A stretch of 64,000 bases of DNA from Actinomycetes bacterium (GCA_023428065.1 JAEYZI010000095.1:1-64000), one strand, 5' to 3'; positions 25,026 through 34,186 are shown, numbered from the stretch's first letter. The notes: generated by a model from the letters alone, not told the origin. A program made the numbers and translations.

Positions 25026-26138
25026 TCAGCCGCCCGTCGAGGCGACGAACAGGACGCCCTCGCCCGCGAGGCGCAGCGGGTCGACGCCGTCGACGTAGAG
25101 CGCGTCGCCCTGCGTGAGCGCGGGGCCCCCGTCGACCTCCACGCGACCCTGTGTGCACAGCACGATCGCGGGCCCGGACAGCGGCAGGTCGACGCCCTCG
25201 GCGAGGGCATCATCGTCGAGGACCGTGAGCACGAAGTCCGGCACATCCGGGCGGAAGACCCGCACCCCGGGCCGCGGCCTCTCGGGCTCGAGGTAGGGCG
25301 CGGGAAGCGGGCGGAAGTCGAGCACCTCGAGCAGCTCGGGAACATCGACGTGCTTCGGGGTCAGGCCGCCCCGCAGCACGTTGTCGCTCGATGCCATGAG
25401 CTCGATGCCGAGTCCCTCGAGGTAGGCATGGATGTTGCCCGCCGGAAGATAGAGCACCTCGCCGGGGTCGAGCTCGACGGTGTGCAGGAGGAGCGAGATC
25501 GCGATTCCCGGGTCGCCCGGATAGTGGTCGGCGAGCGTGCGCACGGTGCGCCAGCTCGGGCCGTCGACCGTCGCGGACGCCTCCACGACGGCCTCGACGA
25601 GGTCGTCGACGTCGTCGCCACCCCCGATGAGCCACGAGAAGACGTCGCGGATCGCGTCGTCGCCAGTGAGCCGGGCGAGGAGCGGGGCGATGCGCGGGTC
25701 GGACGCGACGGGCGCGAGCACCTCACGGGTCTCGGCCACGGGACGGAAACCGGAGAGCGCGCGGAACGGGTCGGAGAGTGCGTAGATGAGCTCGGGCTTG
25801 TGGAAGGCGTCCTTGTAGTTGCGGTGCGGGGCGTCGAGGGGGACGCCCGCGGCGTTCTCGCGCGCGAAGCCCTCGACCGCCTGCGCCATCGTCGGATGCG
25901 CCTGGAGGGAGAGCGGAGCGCCCGCGGCGAGCACCTTGAGCAGGAACGGCAGCCCGCCGTCGACGACGTCGAGCAGGGTGCGGTCCTCGTCCACGACCCG
26001 CGCGGGCGAGCCCGGATGCGCCCCCAACCACAGCTCGGCCTCGGGCCGCCCGCTCGGCGTCCGGCCCAGCAACCCCGCGATCGCGGTCGTCGACCCCCAC
26101 GCGTAGTCACGGGGCGTGTTGGTGATCGGCACGAACAT
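25026..26138 (-). CDS. manA: mannose-6-phosphate isomerase
   Basis: A 370-residue type I phosphomannose isomerase, converting fructose-6-P to mannose-6-P. It shows the zinc-cupin pattern: NTPRDYAWGSTTAIAGLLG at the N-terminus, SLQAHPTMAQA near 90, HKPELIYAL near 125 and PAGNIHAYLEGLGIELMASS near 245. ATG 26138 has GGGGAGGG upstream. With manB it makes mannose-1-P. The GDP-mannose pyrophosphorylase needed next was not recognised in this window. Confidence 0.95.
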   Translation of the reverse strand: MFVPITNTPRDYAWGSTTAIAGLLGRTPSGRPEAELWLGAHPGSPARVVDEDRTLLDVVDGGLPFLLKVLAAGAPLSLQAHPTMAQAVEGFARENAAGVPLDAPHRNYKDAFHKPELIYALSDPFRALSGFRPVAETREVLAPVASDPRIAPLLARLTGDDAIRDVFSWLIGGGDDVDDLVEAVVEASATVDGPSWRTVRTLADHYPGDPGIAISLLLHTVELDPGEVLYLPAGNIHAYLEGLGIELMASSDNVLRGGLTPKHVDVPELLEVLDFRPLPAPYLEPERPRPGVRVFRPDVPDFVLTVLDDDALAEGVDLPLSGPAIVLCTQGRVEVDGGPALTQGDALYVDGVDPLRLAGEGVLFVASTGG

Positions 26139-26206
26139 GCGCCCTCCCCTCGGCCGTCGCATTGGATCAAACTACCAACCGCTTTGGCCCGCTCGGCCGC
26201 CGCCCG

Positions 26207-26230
26207 TAGGCTCCGGATGCCCGCATCCGG
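26207..26230 (+). promoter_or_regulatory. -10 box and palindrome before the acyl-CoA dehydrogenase
   Basis: TAGGCT (26207-26212) is directly followed by the palindrome CCGGATGC-CC-GCATCCGG (26213-26230), placed over the likely transcription start. This is a typical repressor site position, though GGATGC/GCATCC is common throughout the window. Confidence 0.35.
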
Positions 26231-26248
26231 AACAAGGGAGTGACCCGC

Positions 26249-27427
26249 ATGTCCTTCTCGCAACTCGCCAGCGACTTCTACGGCTTCGAGACGAAGCTCA
26301 CCGAGACCGAGCGCGAGGCGCTCGGCGGCATCCGCGCCTGGCTCGAGTCCGACGTCAAGCCGGTCGTCAACGACTACTGGGACCGCGCCGAGTTCCCGAA
26401 GGAGATCCTCCCCGCCTTCCACGCGCAGCCCATCTTCGGCATGCAGTGGGACGAGACGAAGCGCTTCGAGAACTCCGCCGTGTACCGCGGATGGGTCGCC
26501 CTCGAGCTCGCGCGCGTCGACGCCTCCGTCGCCACCTACGTCGGCGTGCAGAACGGTCTCGCGCTCGGCGCGATCGGCGTGTGCGGCTCGCCCGAGCAGC
26601 GCGCCGAGTGGCTGCCGAAGCTCGCCGACGGCTCCGTCATCGGCGCCTTCGGCCTCACCGAGCCGCTCTCCGGCTCGGACTCCGCACAGGGCCTCACGAC
26701 GACCGCGACCCGCGAGGGCGACGAGTGGGTCATCAACGGCTCCAAGCGCTGGATCGGCAACGCGACCTGGAGCGACATCGTCGTGATCTGGGCCAAGGAC
26801 ACCGCTGACGGCCAGGTCAAGGGGTTCATCGTGCCGACCTCGACCCCCGGCTACTCGGCCACCAAGATCGAGCGCAAGCAGGCGCTCCGCATCGTGCAGA
26901 ACGCCGACATCGTGCTGACCGACGTGCGCATTCCCGAGAGCCTGCGCCTGCAGAACGCGAACTCGTTCCGCGACACCGCCGCCGTGCTGCGCCTCACGCG
27001 CGCCGAGGTCGCGTGGGCCGCGGTCGGCGTCGCGATCGGCGCCTACGAGGCGGCCCTCGCCTACGCCCAGGAGCGCATCCAGTTCGGCAAGCCCATCGCA
27101 TCCCACCAGCTCGTGCAACAGCACCTCGCGGAGATGATGGGCGGCATCACGGCCTCGATCGCGATGTGCACGCGCGTCTCGGAGATGCTCGACGAGGGCA
27201 CCCAGAAGGACGAGCACGCGGCGCTCGCCAAGGCCTACGCCACGAGCCGGATGCGCGAGGCCGTCGCGCGGGCACGCGAGGTCATGGGCGGCAACGGCAT
27301 CGTGCTCGACTACGACGCTGCGCGGTTCTTCAACGACGCGGAGGCGCTCTACTCGTACGAGGGCACGCGCGAGATGAACACGCTCATCGTGGGGCGGGCG
27401 CTCACGGGGAAGGCTGCATTCGTCTGA
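26249..27427 (+). CDS. gcdH: acyl-CoA dehydrogenase, glutaryl-CoA dehydrogenase type
   Basis: A 392-residue flavoenzyme. The catalytic base Glu is in SYEGTREMN (Glu371), the position used by glutaryl-CoA dehydrogenase, and the FAD-contact motifs GLTEPLSGSDSAQGL and RLTRAEVAWAAVGVAIGAYE are present. KQALRIVQNADIVL also matches that branch. It oxidises (and perhaps decarboxylates) an acyl-CoA; exact substrate is inferred. AAGGGAG lies about 8 bases before ATG 26249; an in-frame GTG at 26240 is too close to it. Its 3' end overlaps the next gene by 26 bases tail to tail. Confidence 0.85.
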   Translation: MSFSQLASDFYGFETKLTETEREALGGIRAWLESDVKPVVNDYWDRAEFPKEILPAFHAQPIFGMQWDETKRFENSAVYRGWVALELARVDASVATYVGVQNGLALGAIGVCGSPEQRAEWLPKLADGSVIGAFGLTEPLSGSDSAQGLTTTATREGDEWVINGSKRWIGNATWSDIVVIWAKDTADGQVKGFIVPTSTPGYSATKIERKQALRIVQNADIVLTDVRIPESLRLQNANSFRDTAAVLRLTRAEVAWAAVGVAIGAYEAALAYAQERIQFGKPIASHQLVQQHLAEMMGGITASIAMCTRVSEMLDEGTQKDEHAALAKAYATSRMREAVARAREVMGGNGIVLDYDAARFFNDAEALYSYEGTREMNTLIVGRALTGKAAFV

Positions 27428-28322
27428 GTGCGACGGGCGTCCCGACGACGTCGAGGACCTCCGCCCGATAGGGGGCGAGGCTCTCGGCGATCTCGCGCAG
27501 GCGACCGTCGGGGCGCCACGCACGCGACGGCACACCGCGCACGAACGAGTTGCGCCACCACTCGCGCGCGAGATCCGCGGTCGTGAACTCGCGCATCCGG
27601 CGCAGGTGCCAGCTGCGTTCGGGGTGGTCGTCGAGCCGCTGCGCGTGCGCCACGCGGCTCCACAGGTCGCGATACGAGCGGATCGGCACGTGCAGGATCT
27701 CCGCGAGGTTGGTGTGCACGATGGGTCCGTCGAGGTTGTCGGCCGCGTGCTGCCCCTGGCGCAGCCGCACGCCCGCGCGTGCCCTCAGCATGATCTTCGG
27801 GTGGTATTGCATGCGCACGAACGGGATCACGCCGTCGGTGACGAGGCGGCGCGCCTCCGCGGGGCTGCCGACGGGGATCGCGGATCGCGTCATCGTCCCG
27901 ATGGAGCCGGGCGCCTCCCGCAGCACATCGCGGCGCTGCACCATGTTCGTGACCCCGATGTGGATGGCGGCTGCGTCGCCCGCATCCGCGACGGCGGTCG
28001 GGAGATCGACCCCGTGAAGCCACAGGAACTCGTCCGCGTCGGCGGGAAGCACCCAATCGGCCCCCTCGTCGACGGCCATCTCGTACAGCTCGCTCATGAT
28101 CTCGGCCTGGCGGTAGCCGCCCGGCCGATCGACGACGCGCACGCGGGCGTCGGCATCGGCCATGGCGCCGAGGACCTCGCGCGTGCCGTCGGTCGAGCCG
28201 TTGTCGGCGACGATGAGCCGATCGACACGGAGATTGCGGAGGTGGTGGCCGATGGTGTCGAGGATGAGCGGGAACTCGTCGCGGACCATGAGGACGGTCG
28301 TGACAGCGAGCCCCTGGTGCAT
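27402..28322 (-). CDS. GT2-type glycosyltransferase
   Basis: A 306-residue GT-A glycosyltransferase of the Glyco_tranf_2_4-like type: TTVLMVRDEFPLILDTIGHH, LIVADNGSTDGTREVL and the metal-binding DADEFLWLHG. The remainder has QYHPKIMLRARAGVRLRQGQ and WRNSFVRGVPSRAW, seen in such enzymes acting on surface glycans. Leaderless TACGCT lies 6 bases before ATG 28322, which decides against GTG 28328. It is divergent from the polymerase-like genes, at the edge of the polysaccharide region. Confidence 0.85.
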   Translation of the reverse strand: MHQGLAVTTVLMVRDEFPLILDTIGHHLRNLRVDRLIVADNGSTDGTREVLGAMADADARVRVVDRPGGYRQAEIMSELYEMAVDEGADWVLPADADEFLWLHGVDLPTAVADAGDAAAIHIGVTNMVQRRDVLREAPGSIGTMTRSAIPVGSPAEARRLVTDGVIPFVRMQYHPKIMLRARAGVRLRQGQHAADNLDGPIVHTNLAEILHVPIRSYRDLWSRVAHAQRLDDHPERSWHLRRMREFTTADLAREWWRNSFVRGVPSRAWRPDGRLREIAESLAPYRAEVLDVVGTPVALRRMQPSP

Positions 28323-28328
28323 CCCCAC

Positions 28329-28334
28329 AGCGTA
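28329..28334 (-). promoter_or_regulatory. -10 box, leaderless GT2 mRNA
   Basis: TACGCT on the minus strand, 6 bases before ATG 28322. Confidence 0.45.
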
Positions 28335-28353
28335 TCGGGGGCGTCGGCCCCGC

Positions 28354-28359
28354 TAGCCT
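28354..28359 (+). promoter_or_regulatory. -10 box, leaderless O-antigen-ligase-like mRNA
   Basis: TAGCCT, 6 bases before ATG 28366. Confidence 0.5.
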
Positions 28360-28365
28360 GAACGC

Positions 28366-29667
28366 ATGAGGGCCGCGTCGAGCTACCAGCGCGCGCTCGC
28401 GCTGGTGTGCGTCGGGGTGCTCGCGGCGGGAGACTTCTGGCGCTACCTGCTGAGCTGGTGGGGCTGGGGAGCCCTCGCCGTCATCGTCGTGGTGCTCTCG
28501 ATCGTCGAGCTCGTGCGCACACGTGTCGAGCTGCGCCGGCTGCCGATGTTCCTCCTGCTCTTCCTCGCCTTCGCGACCGCGTCGATCGCCTGGTCGGCGT
28601 ATCCGGGCGCGTCGGCTCTCGGCGTCGCGCTCACCCTCGCCACGACGGCCGTCGCCGTCTTCCTCGCGACATGCCTCACGTGGGAGGAGCTGCTCGAGAC
28701 CTTCAGCGACGCGATGCGCTGGGTGATCGGCCTCTCGCTCGTCTTCGAGTTCGTCGTCGCGGCGTTCATCCGCCGGCCCGTGCTGCCCTTCTGGGTGGAT
28801 TACAGCGACCTCGACAAGATCCCGGCCGCCTTCTACTGGTCGCGCGATCTGCTCTTCGAGGGCGGCCGCATCCAGGGCATCGTCGGGAACGCCAACATCC
28901 TCGGGATGCTGGCCCTGCTCGGCCTCATCGTGTTCGCACTGCGCCTCGCGGCACGCAAGGGATCACCCGTGTGGGGCTGGTTCTGGTTGCTCGCCGCACT
29001 CGCGACGATCGCCCTCACGCGGTCCTCGACCGTCATCGTCGCGGCCATCGCGGTGACGCTCACGGCGGCCTTCCTGGGCATCGTGCGCCGGACTGCGGGC
29101 GTCGCACGGCTCGTGGCGTTCGTGTGCGGGGCGATCGTCGTCGCCGGCGTCGTCGTCGCGGCCGTCGTCGCACGCGGGCCGATCCTCGCCGCCCTCGGGA
29201 AGAGCTCCGACCTCACCTACCGCTTCGAGATCTGGGAGACCGTGGGTGCGCTCGCCGCCGAGCGTCCCGTCGTCGGGTGGGGCTGGGTGAGCTATTGGGC
29301 ACCCTGGGTGCACCCCTTCGACGACCTCATCGTGATCCGCGGCGTCACCTACCTGCAGGCGCACAACGCGTGGCTCGACGTGTTCCTCCAACTCGGGGCC
29401 GTGGGGCTCGCGCTCTTCGGGCTCTTCGTCATCGGCGCGCTCGTACGCAGCTGGGGCATGGCGGCGGAGATCACCCGCATCCGCTACTCGGCCGCCGAGC
29501 TCCGGTGGCCCGAGACGGCGGCGCCGCTTCTGCTGCTCGTGGCGCTCCTCGTGCAGAGCCTCGCCGAGAGCCGGCTCATCATCGAGATCGGCTTCGCCCT
29601 GCTCGTCGTCATCGCCGTCAAGACCGGATGGCGCGATCCCGAACGCGCGGAGGGGGTCGAGGCGTGA
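28366..29667 (+). CDS. O-antigen ligase/polymerase-like membrane protein (copy 1)
   Basis: A 433-residue protein with about 11 membrane helices and a large loop near 300-345 ending YLQAHNAWLDVFLQLGAVGL. The HN-x2-LD-x2-LQ-x-G motif with its histidine marks the WaaL/Wzy_C family, which joins or polymerises lipid-linked sugars outside the membrane. TYRFEIWETVGALAAERPVV before the loop is also typical. It is the first of two tandem paralogs, coupled by GTGA. Likely joins polysaccharide repeat units; polymerase versus ligase cannot be told from sequence. Confidence 0.88.
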   Translation: MRAASSYQRALALVCVGVLAAGDFWRYLLSWWGWGALAVIVVVLSIVELVRTRVELRRLPMFLLLFLAFATASIAWSAYPGASALGVALTLATTAVAVFLATCLTWEELLETFSDAMRWVIGLSLVFEFVVAAFIRRPVLPFWVDYSDLDKIPAAFYWSRDLLFEGGRIQGIVGNANILGMLALLGLIVFALRLAARKGSPVWGWFWLLAALATIALTRSSTVIVAAIAVTLTAAFLGIVRRTAGVARLVAFVCGAIVVAGVVVAAVVARGPILAALGKSSDLTYRFEIWETVGALAAERPVVGWGWVSYWAPWVHPFDDLIVIRGVTYLQAHNAWLDVFLQLGAVGLALFGLFVIGALVRSWGMAAEITRIRYSAAELRWPETAAPLLLLVALLVQSLAESRLIIEIGFALLVVIAVKTGWRDPERAEGVEA

Positions 29668-30974
29668 GCGAACGCCCCGACATGCGAGACGCGGGCGAGG
29701 CCTTCCTCGGGCTGCTGCGCACGCCCCGCTTCTCGTCGGTGCTCGCGACGACGGGCGTCGGCATCGCGGCGCTCAGCTACCCTCTCGTGCGTCTGACGGG
29801 CTGGGCGGGCTATCTCGCCGCTCTCTCTCTCCTGACCGCGCTCATGTGCCTCGTGCTCGCGCTGCGCCGTCGAGAGCTCGACGGCTACGAGGTGCCGCCC
29901 GTGTCGATGCTCGTGTTCATCGGCTGGGCGACCATCTCGATCGCGTGGAGCGACTACCAGTGGGGCACGCTCGGCGGCATCGCGTATCTCGTGACGTACG
30001 CCGTCGTCGGCATCTTCATCGCCTACACGCGCGACACGATCCAGATCGTGCGCACGTGGGGCGATGTGCTGCGCGTCGTGCTCGGCGCCTCGCTCGCGAT
30101 CGAGCTGCTGTCAGGCATCCTCATCGACGCGCCCATCCCCTTCCTCAACGTGCAGGGGAAGCTCGCCGAGCTCGGACCGATCTCCGGAGTGCTGCAGACC
30201 CGCAACCAGCTGGGCCTGCTCGGGCTCATCGGCGCCATCACGTTCGCGACGGAGCTGCGCACGCGATCCGTCCGCAGGCTCACGGGCGTGCTCTCGCTCA
30301 TCGGGGCGGGGCTGTGCATCGTCCTCACCCAGTCGGCCATCATCATCGGCACCGCGGGCGTCGTCGCGGTGGCGGCCGCCGTGCTGTACGGCGTGCGTCG
30401 CGTGCGCAGCGAGCGCCGTCAGACGTGGCAGTTCGCGATCCTCGGGGGCGCCGTCGCCGTCATCGTCGCGGGCTGGCTGTTGCGCGGGCCGCTCGTCGCC
30501 GTGTTCAACGCCCAGGGCGCGCTCGACTACCGACTGCGGTTGTGGCAGAAGATCGCGGCCCTGCTGCCCGGCAGCACGATCGAGGGATGGGGCTGGATCG
30601 GGCGCTGGCATCCGGACGTGTTCCCGTTCAGCGCCCTGACGACCTCGGGCGACCGGCCCGCGTCGTCGGCCCTCAACGCCTACCTCGACGTGCTGTTCCA
30701 GCTCGGGATCATCGGGCTCGTCGTGTTCGTCGGAATGCTGGGGCTCGCCTTCATACGGTCCTGGCTGCTCGCGGGCCGTCGCCGCAGCGTCATCTACGCG
30801 TGGCCCGCGCTCGTGCTCGTCGCGCTCCTGCTCGTCTCCCTCGCCGAGAGCTCGATCCTCGCGGAGTTCGGATGGCTCACCTTCGTCGTGTGCTGTGTGA
30901 AGGCGTCGCAGGAGCTCAGCTGGCGCTCGGCCCTGCGCGCCACCGGGCCGGTGGGCACAGACCCGTCCGCCTAG
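29664..30974 (+). CDS. O-antigen ligase/polymerase-like membrane protein (copy 2, motif His absent)
   Basis: A 436-residue paralog with a similar helix pattern: WATISIAWSDYQWGTLGGI, GVLQTRNQLGLLGLIGAITF and YRLRLWQKIAALLPG. The loop motif reads SSALNAYLDVLFQLGIIGLV, so the histidine seen in copy 1 (HNAWLD) is replaced by Leu-Asn. That residue is important in WaaL enzymes. The start GTG 29664 overlaps the copy 1 stop. The two may form a complex, act on different acceptors, or copy 2 may use a different mechanism. Confidence 0.87.
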   Translation: MSERPDMRDAGEAFLGLLRTPRFSSVLATTGVGIAALSYPLVRLTGWAGYLAALSLLTALMCLVLALRRRELDGYEVPPVSMLVFIGWATISIAWSDYQWGTLGGIAYLVTYAVVGIFIAYTRDTIQIVRTWGDVLRVVLGASLAIELLSGILIDAPIPFLNVQGKLAELGPISGVLQTRNQLGLLGLIGAITFATELRTRSVRRLTGVLSLIGAGLCIVLTQSAIIIGTAGVVAVAAAVLYGVRRVRSERRQTWQFAILGGAVAVIVAGWLLRGPLVAVFNAQGALDYRLRLWQKIAALLPGSTIEGWGWIGRWHPDVFPFSALTTSGDRPASSALNAYLDVLFQLGIIGLVVFVGMLGLAFIRSWLLAGRRRSVIYAWPALVLVALLLVSLAESSILAEFGWLTFVVCCVKASQELSWRSALRATGPVGTDPSA

Positions 30975-30977
30975 GAT
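30972..30977 (+). promoter_or_regulatory. -10 box, leaderless gene 30984
   Basis: TAGGAT, 6 bases before GTG 30984; it overlaps the stop codon of the upstream gene. Confidence 0.45.
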
Positions 30978-30983
30978 CGAAGG

Positions 30984-31844
30984 GTGCGGCGCGTCGTCTT
31001 CGTCTTCGATCCCGACTGGCCGGAGGTCGGATCCACGGTCATGCGGGGGCAGCAGCTCTCGGAGCTCGCGAGCGAGCGGCTCGGACGGGGCTGGCGCGTG
31101 CGCTACGTCCCGCTCGGCACCGATATCGCAGGCAGCGACGTGTTCCTCACCAAGAACGCCGCGCGCCGCCTGGACGCGGAGGGGGCTGCGCGCCTCGTCG
31201 CGCGCCGCAACCGGCTCTTCGTCGACATCGTCGACTCCGCAGCCCCCGAGTGGGTGCGCGAGGTGCCGTGCACGATCGTGAGCTCGTCGTACACCTCCCA
31301 GCTCGTGGCGGCACGCGAGCTGCCCGAGCGCGAGGTCGTTCTCGTGAACCACCACACCGATCCCCGCATCCCGGAGCGCACGGGGCCCTTCGAGCGGTTC
31401 CGAGTCGCGTATGTGGGCGAACCGTTCAATGCGTTCCTGCCGCCCACGGTCGCCGAGCGGGTCGAGGTGCTCCCGGTGTCGACGGCGGAGCAGGACCCCT
31501 CGTGGGTGCCCCTCGTGGGGGAGTTCCCCCTGCACTACGCCCTCCGCACCCGCATGGCCCAGGACGACGTCAAGCCCTTCCTCAAGGGCTTCACGGCGGC
31601 CGTCTGCGGCGCGAACATCGTCGCGAGCGCCAAGGATCCCGAGGCGCGCGCCTGGCTCGGAGACGACTACCCCTACCTCGTGCCCCGCACGACCCAGGAC
31701 GCCGCCCTCGAGGTGCTCGACCGGGCGCGGAGCGACTACGGAACGGCGCGGTGGGATGCCGCGCTCGACACCATGCGCGGCATCGCGCAGCGTGTCACGC
31801 CCGATCGCATCGTCGCGGAGCTCCGCCGCGCCCTCTCACGCTGA
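30984..31844 (+). CDS. GT-B-like protein of unknown specificity
   Basis: A 286-residue soluble protein beginning VVFVFDPDWPEVGSTVMRGQ. The N-terminal Rossmann-like part (LVARRNRLFVDIVDSAAPEW, TIVSSSYTSQLVA) is followed by VLVNHHTDPRIPE, RVAYVGEPFNAFLP and the C-terminal FLKGFTAAVCGANIVASAKD. This resembles a short GT-B glycosyltransferase with a C-terminal nucleotide-sugar-like loop, but no EX7E motif is visible. Leaderless start. Its end overlaps the minus-strand fusion glycosyltransferase by 9 bases. Family not recognised. Confidence 0.6.
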   Translation: MRRVVFVFDPDWPEVGSTVMRGQQLSELASERLGRGWRVRYVPLGTDIAGSDVFLTKNAARRLDAEGAARLVARRNRLFVDIVDSAAPEWVREVPCTIVSSSYTSQLVAARELPEREVVLVNHHTDPRIPERTGPFERFRVAYVGEPFNAFLPPTVAERVEVLPVSTAEQDPSWVPLVGEFPLHYALRTRMAQDDVKPFLKGFTAAVCGANIVASAKDPEARAWLGDDYPYLVPRTTQDAALEVLDRARSDYGTARWDAALDTMRGIAQRVTPDRIVAELRRALSR

Positions 31845-34184
31845 CGCGGCCGCCGCGGGACGCGGCCCGGGCTGGTGGAGGCCGCTCGCGGCGAGCAGGG
31901 CGTCCGCGACGACATCGAAACCGTTCTGCGCCGCGTAGGCGATGCCGGCTCGCGACATCCGCTCGAGCAGTGCGTCGTCTCCGAGCGCCTCGACGATGCG
32001 GTCGGCGAGCTCGGCCGCGCGCAGCGGGCGCTCGATCTTGCCGACGACCGCGTCGGGCAGTTCCGCCATCCAGCCGAGTCGCGTCACGAACGTGGGCACG
32101 CCCGCCGCGATGCTCTCGGCCACGGCGGCCGAGCTCTCGCCGTTGAAGAGCGTGCGCGGCTGCACGGTGAGGATCGAACGCGCGAGCCAGTCCGCGTACT
32201 CCTCGGCGCTCACGCGTCCCGTGAGGAGCACGCGGTCCGAGAGCCCCGCCGCGGCGATGCGCTCCCGCAGCTCCACCTCGAGTGCCGGCTGGTCGACCTT
32301 GCCGACGAAGACGAAGAGCACGTCATCGACGCGCTGAGCGGCCGAGATGAAGGCGTCGCACAGCGCCGAGGCCTCCTTCGCGCCGCTCACGAAGCCGAAC
32401 GACGTGACCGCGTCGCGCACCGCATCCGGCCGACCGGGGCGGGGGAAGCCGAACGGCAGCACGGCGACCTTGCGCCGGTCGGCGCTGCGCGACTCGAGCA
32501 TCGCGATCGTGCGCGCCGATTGGGAGTGCACGAGCACGCGGTCGGCGACCTCGAGCACAGGACCGGTGAGCAGCCCGTTCGTCTGGACGGCTTCGTGCGC
32601 GGGGAACGACGAGTAGTGCCCGAGGGCGTCGGGCAGGTGCCCCCAGCGCGTGCGCGAGACGGCCGCACGCGCGGCGTCGTCGAGCAGGTCGGGTCGGCTG
32701 TCGGCGAGGATCGACATGAGGCCCGTGAGCCGGACGTCGTGCAGCATGACGGTGCCCCCGCGCGCCTTGAGGATCTCGAAGCCGTCGACATGGAACTCGC
32801 TGTTGCCGATCGCGACCACGACGTCGACGTAGTCGCGGAACTCGGCGAGCTGGAAGAACTCGCCGTAGGCGTGCAGCTCGACGCCCTCCCAGTCCGGAAG
32901 CTCGGCGCCCGCCTGGGCGTAGACGTCGACGTCGACGCGCGCGCGGAGCTCGTCGAGCAGGCGCAGGCTGTAGTCGGAGATCCCGCTCGGTGCGGGCGGC
33001 AGCGGGGTGACGAACGCGATCCGCGGACGCACGATGCGACGCGGGCCGCGCGAGCGACGCAGCCGACCGTAGGCGTCGATGGCCGCCGCGGCGACCTCGT
33101 CCCAGGTGTGGGCGGAGGTGTCGACCGCGACGAGCCGTGCACGCAGTTCGGCGTCCTCGAGGCCGCGGCGCATGGCGTCCGCGATCGAGGCCGGATCCTC
33201 GGCGTCGAAGCGCGCCTCGGGGATCGGGATGATGTCGCGCAGCGACGAGTTGTCGCCGACGATCGCGGGGACCCCCGAGCGGATCGCCTCGACGACGGGG
33301 ATGCCGAATCCCTCGTAGAGCGACGGGAAGACGAAGAGCTCGGCGCGCGCGTAGAGGCTCTTGAGCAGCTCGTCGCTCACGGCGTCGGTCAAGACGACGG
33401 AACCCGTGATCCCGAGCTCGGCCTCGAGCCGCTCGAGGTCCGCCCGGCCCGCTGCCGTGAGGCGGCACACGAGCACGAGCGGCCGTTCGGCGCGCAGCGC
33501 CTCCGGCAGCAGGGCGTACCCGCGCAGCAGCCGCTCCATGTTCTTGCGGAAGTCGATGCCCCCGACGGAGAGCACGTAACCCCCCGTGAGTCGTGGGAAC
33601 GCGGCGCGCACCGCGCGTTCGTCCTCGTCGCCCGGGCGCCGCACGGAGAACGACTCCGGCACGCCCGTGCCGATCACCTGGATCCGCGACGGGGGCAGGT
33701 GCAGAAGCGAGACCGCATCGCGCGCGGTGGACTCGGAGATCGCGAGCACGAGATCCGAGGCGCGCACGATGTCGAGGGCGAAGAGGTAGTCCGAGCGGTA
33801 GCTCGGATCGCGCAGATAGTGGTCCGCGTAGATGAGCGGGATGAGGTCGTAGAGGGTGCTGACGTACTTCGTGTGCGGACCGCGCATGCGGTTGGCGAAC
33901 ACCATGTCGGTGCGCAGCCCCGACGCGACGTGCTGGAACGGGGCGACGGAGTGGATGACGTCGGGCCTCGCGAGGCTCGGGTCGTCGGCGAAGGCGAGCC
34001 GTCCGGTCGGCAGCAGGTCGAGCGCGGTCGGAGGAACGGGGTCACCTGAGCGCAAGAGCCATCGGCCGACGAGACCCGGGGCCGCGTGCTCCATCGCCAT
34101 CGCATACTCGAGGCTGTAGCGCGGCACCCCGCGCTCCGCGCTGTAGCGGTCTTGGATCGCGTCGATGTTCGCGTAGATCCGCAC
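31836..34184 (-). CDS. double-domain GT4 glycosyltransferase fusion
   Basis: A 782-residue protein with two GT-B glycosyltransferase units. Unit 1 (1-375) has YVLSVGGIDFRKNMERLLRG and the EX7E motif in YEGFGIPVVEA. Unit 2 (about 388-782) starts RIAFVTPLPPAPSGISDYSL, with LFVFVGKVDQPALEVELRER and FNGESSAAVAESIAAGVP. Each unit is the size of a single GT4 enzyme. It probably adds two successive sugars, often mannoses, to the growing glycan. It is the last gene of the minus-strand exporter operon, 2 bases after the previous stop. Confidence 0.9.
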   Translation of the reverse strand: MRIYANIDAIQDRYSAERGVPRYSLEYAMAMEHAAPGLVGRWLLRSGDPVPPTALDLLPTGRLAFADDPSLARPDVIHSVAPFQHVASGLRTDMVFANRMRGPHTKYVSTLYDLIPLIYADHYLRDPSYRSDYLFALDIVRASDLVLAISESTARDAVSLLHLPPSRIQVIGTGVPESFSVRRPGDEDERAVRAAFPRLTGGYVLSVGGIDFRKNMERLLRGYALLPEALRAERPLVLVCRLTAAGRADLERLEAELGITGSVVLTDAVSDELLKSLYARAELFVFPSLYEGFGIPVVEAIRSGVPAIVGDNSSLRDIIPIPEARFDAEDPASIADAMRRGLEDAELRARLVAVDTSAHTWDEVAAAAIDAYGRLRRSRGPRRIVRPRIAFVTPLPPAPSGISDYSLRLLDELRARVDVDVYAQAGAELPDWEGVELHAYGEFFQLAEFRDYVDVVVAIGNSEFHVDGFEILKARGGTVMLHDVRLTGLMSILADSRPDLLDDAARAAVSRTRWGHLPDALGHYSSFPAHEAVQTNGLLTGPVLEVADRVLVHSQSARTIAMLESRSADRRKVAVLPFGFPRPGRPDAVRDAVTSFGFVSGAKEASALCDAFISAAQRVDDVLFVFVGKVDQPALEVELRERIAAAGLSDRVLLTGRVSAEEYADWLARSILTVQPRTLFNGESSAAVAESIAAGVPTFVTRLGWMAELPDAVVGKIERPLRAAELADRIVEALGDDALLERMSRAGIAYAAQNGFDVVADALLAASGLHQPGPRPAAAASA

Positions 34185-34186
34185 GG

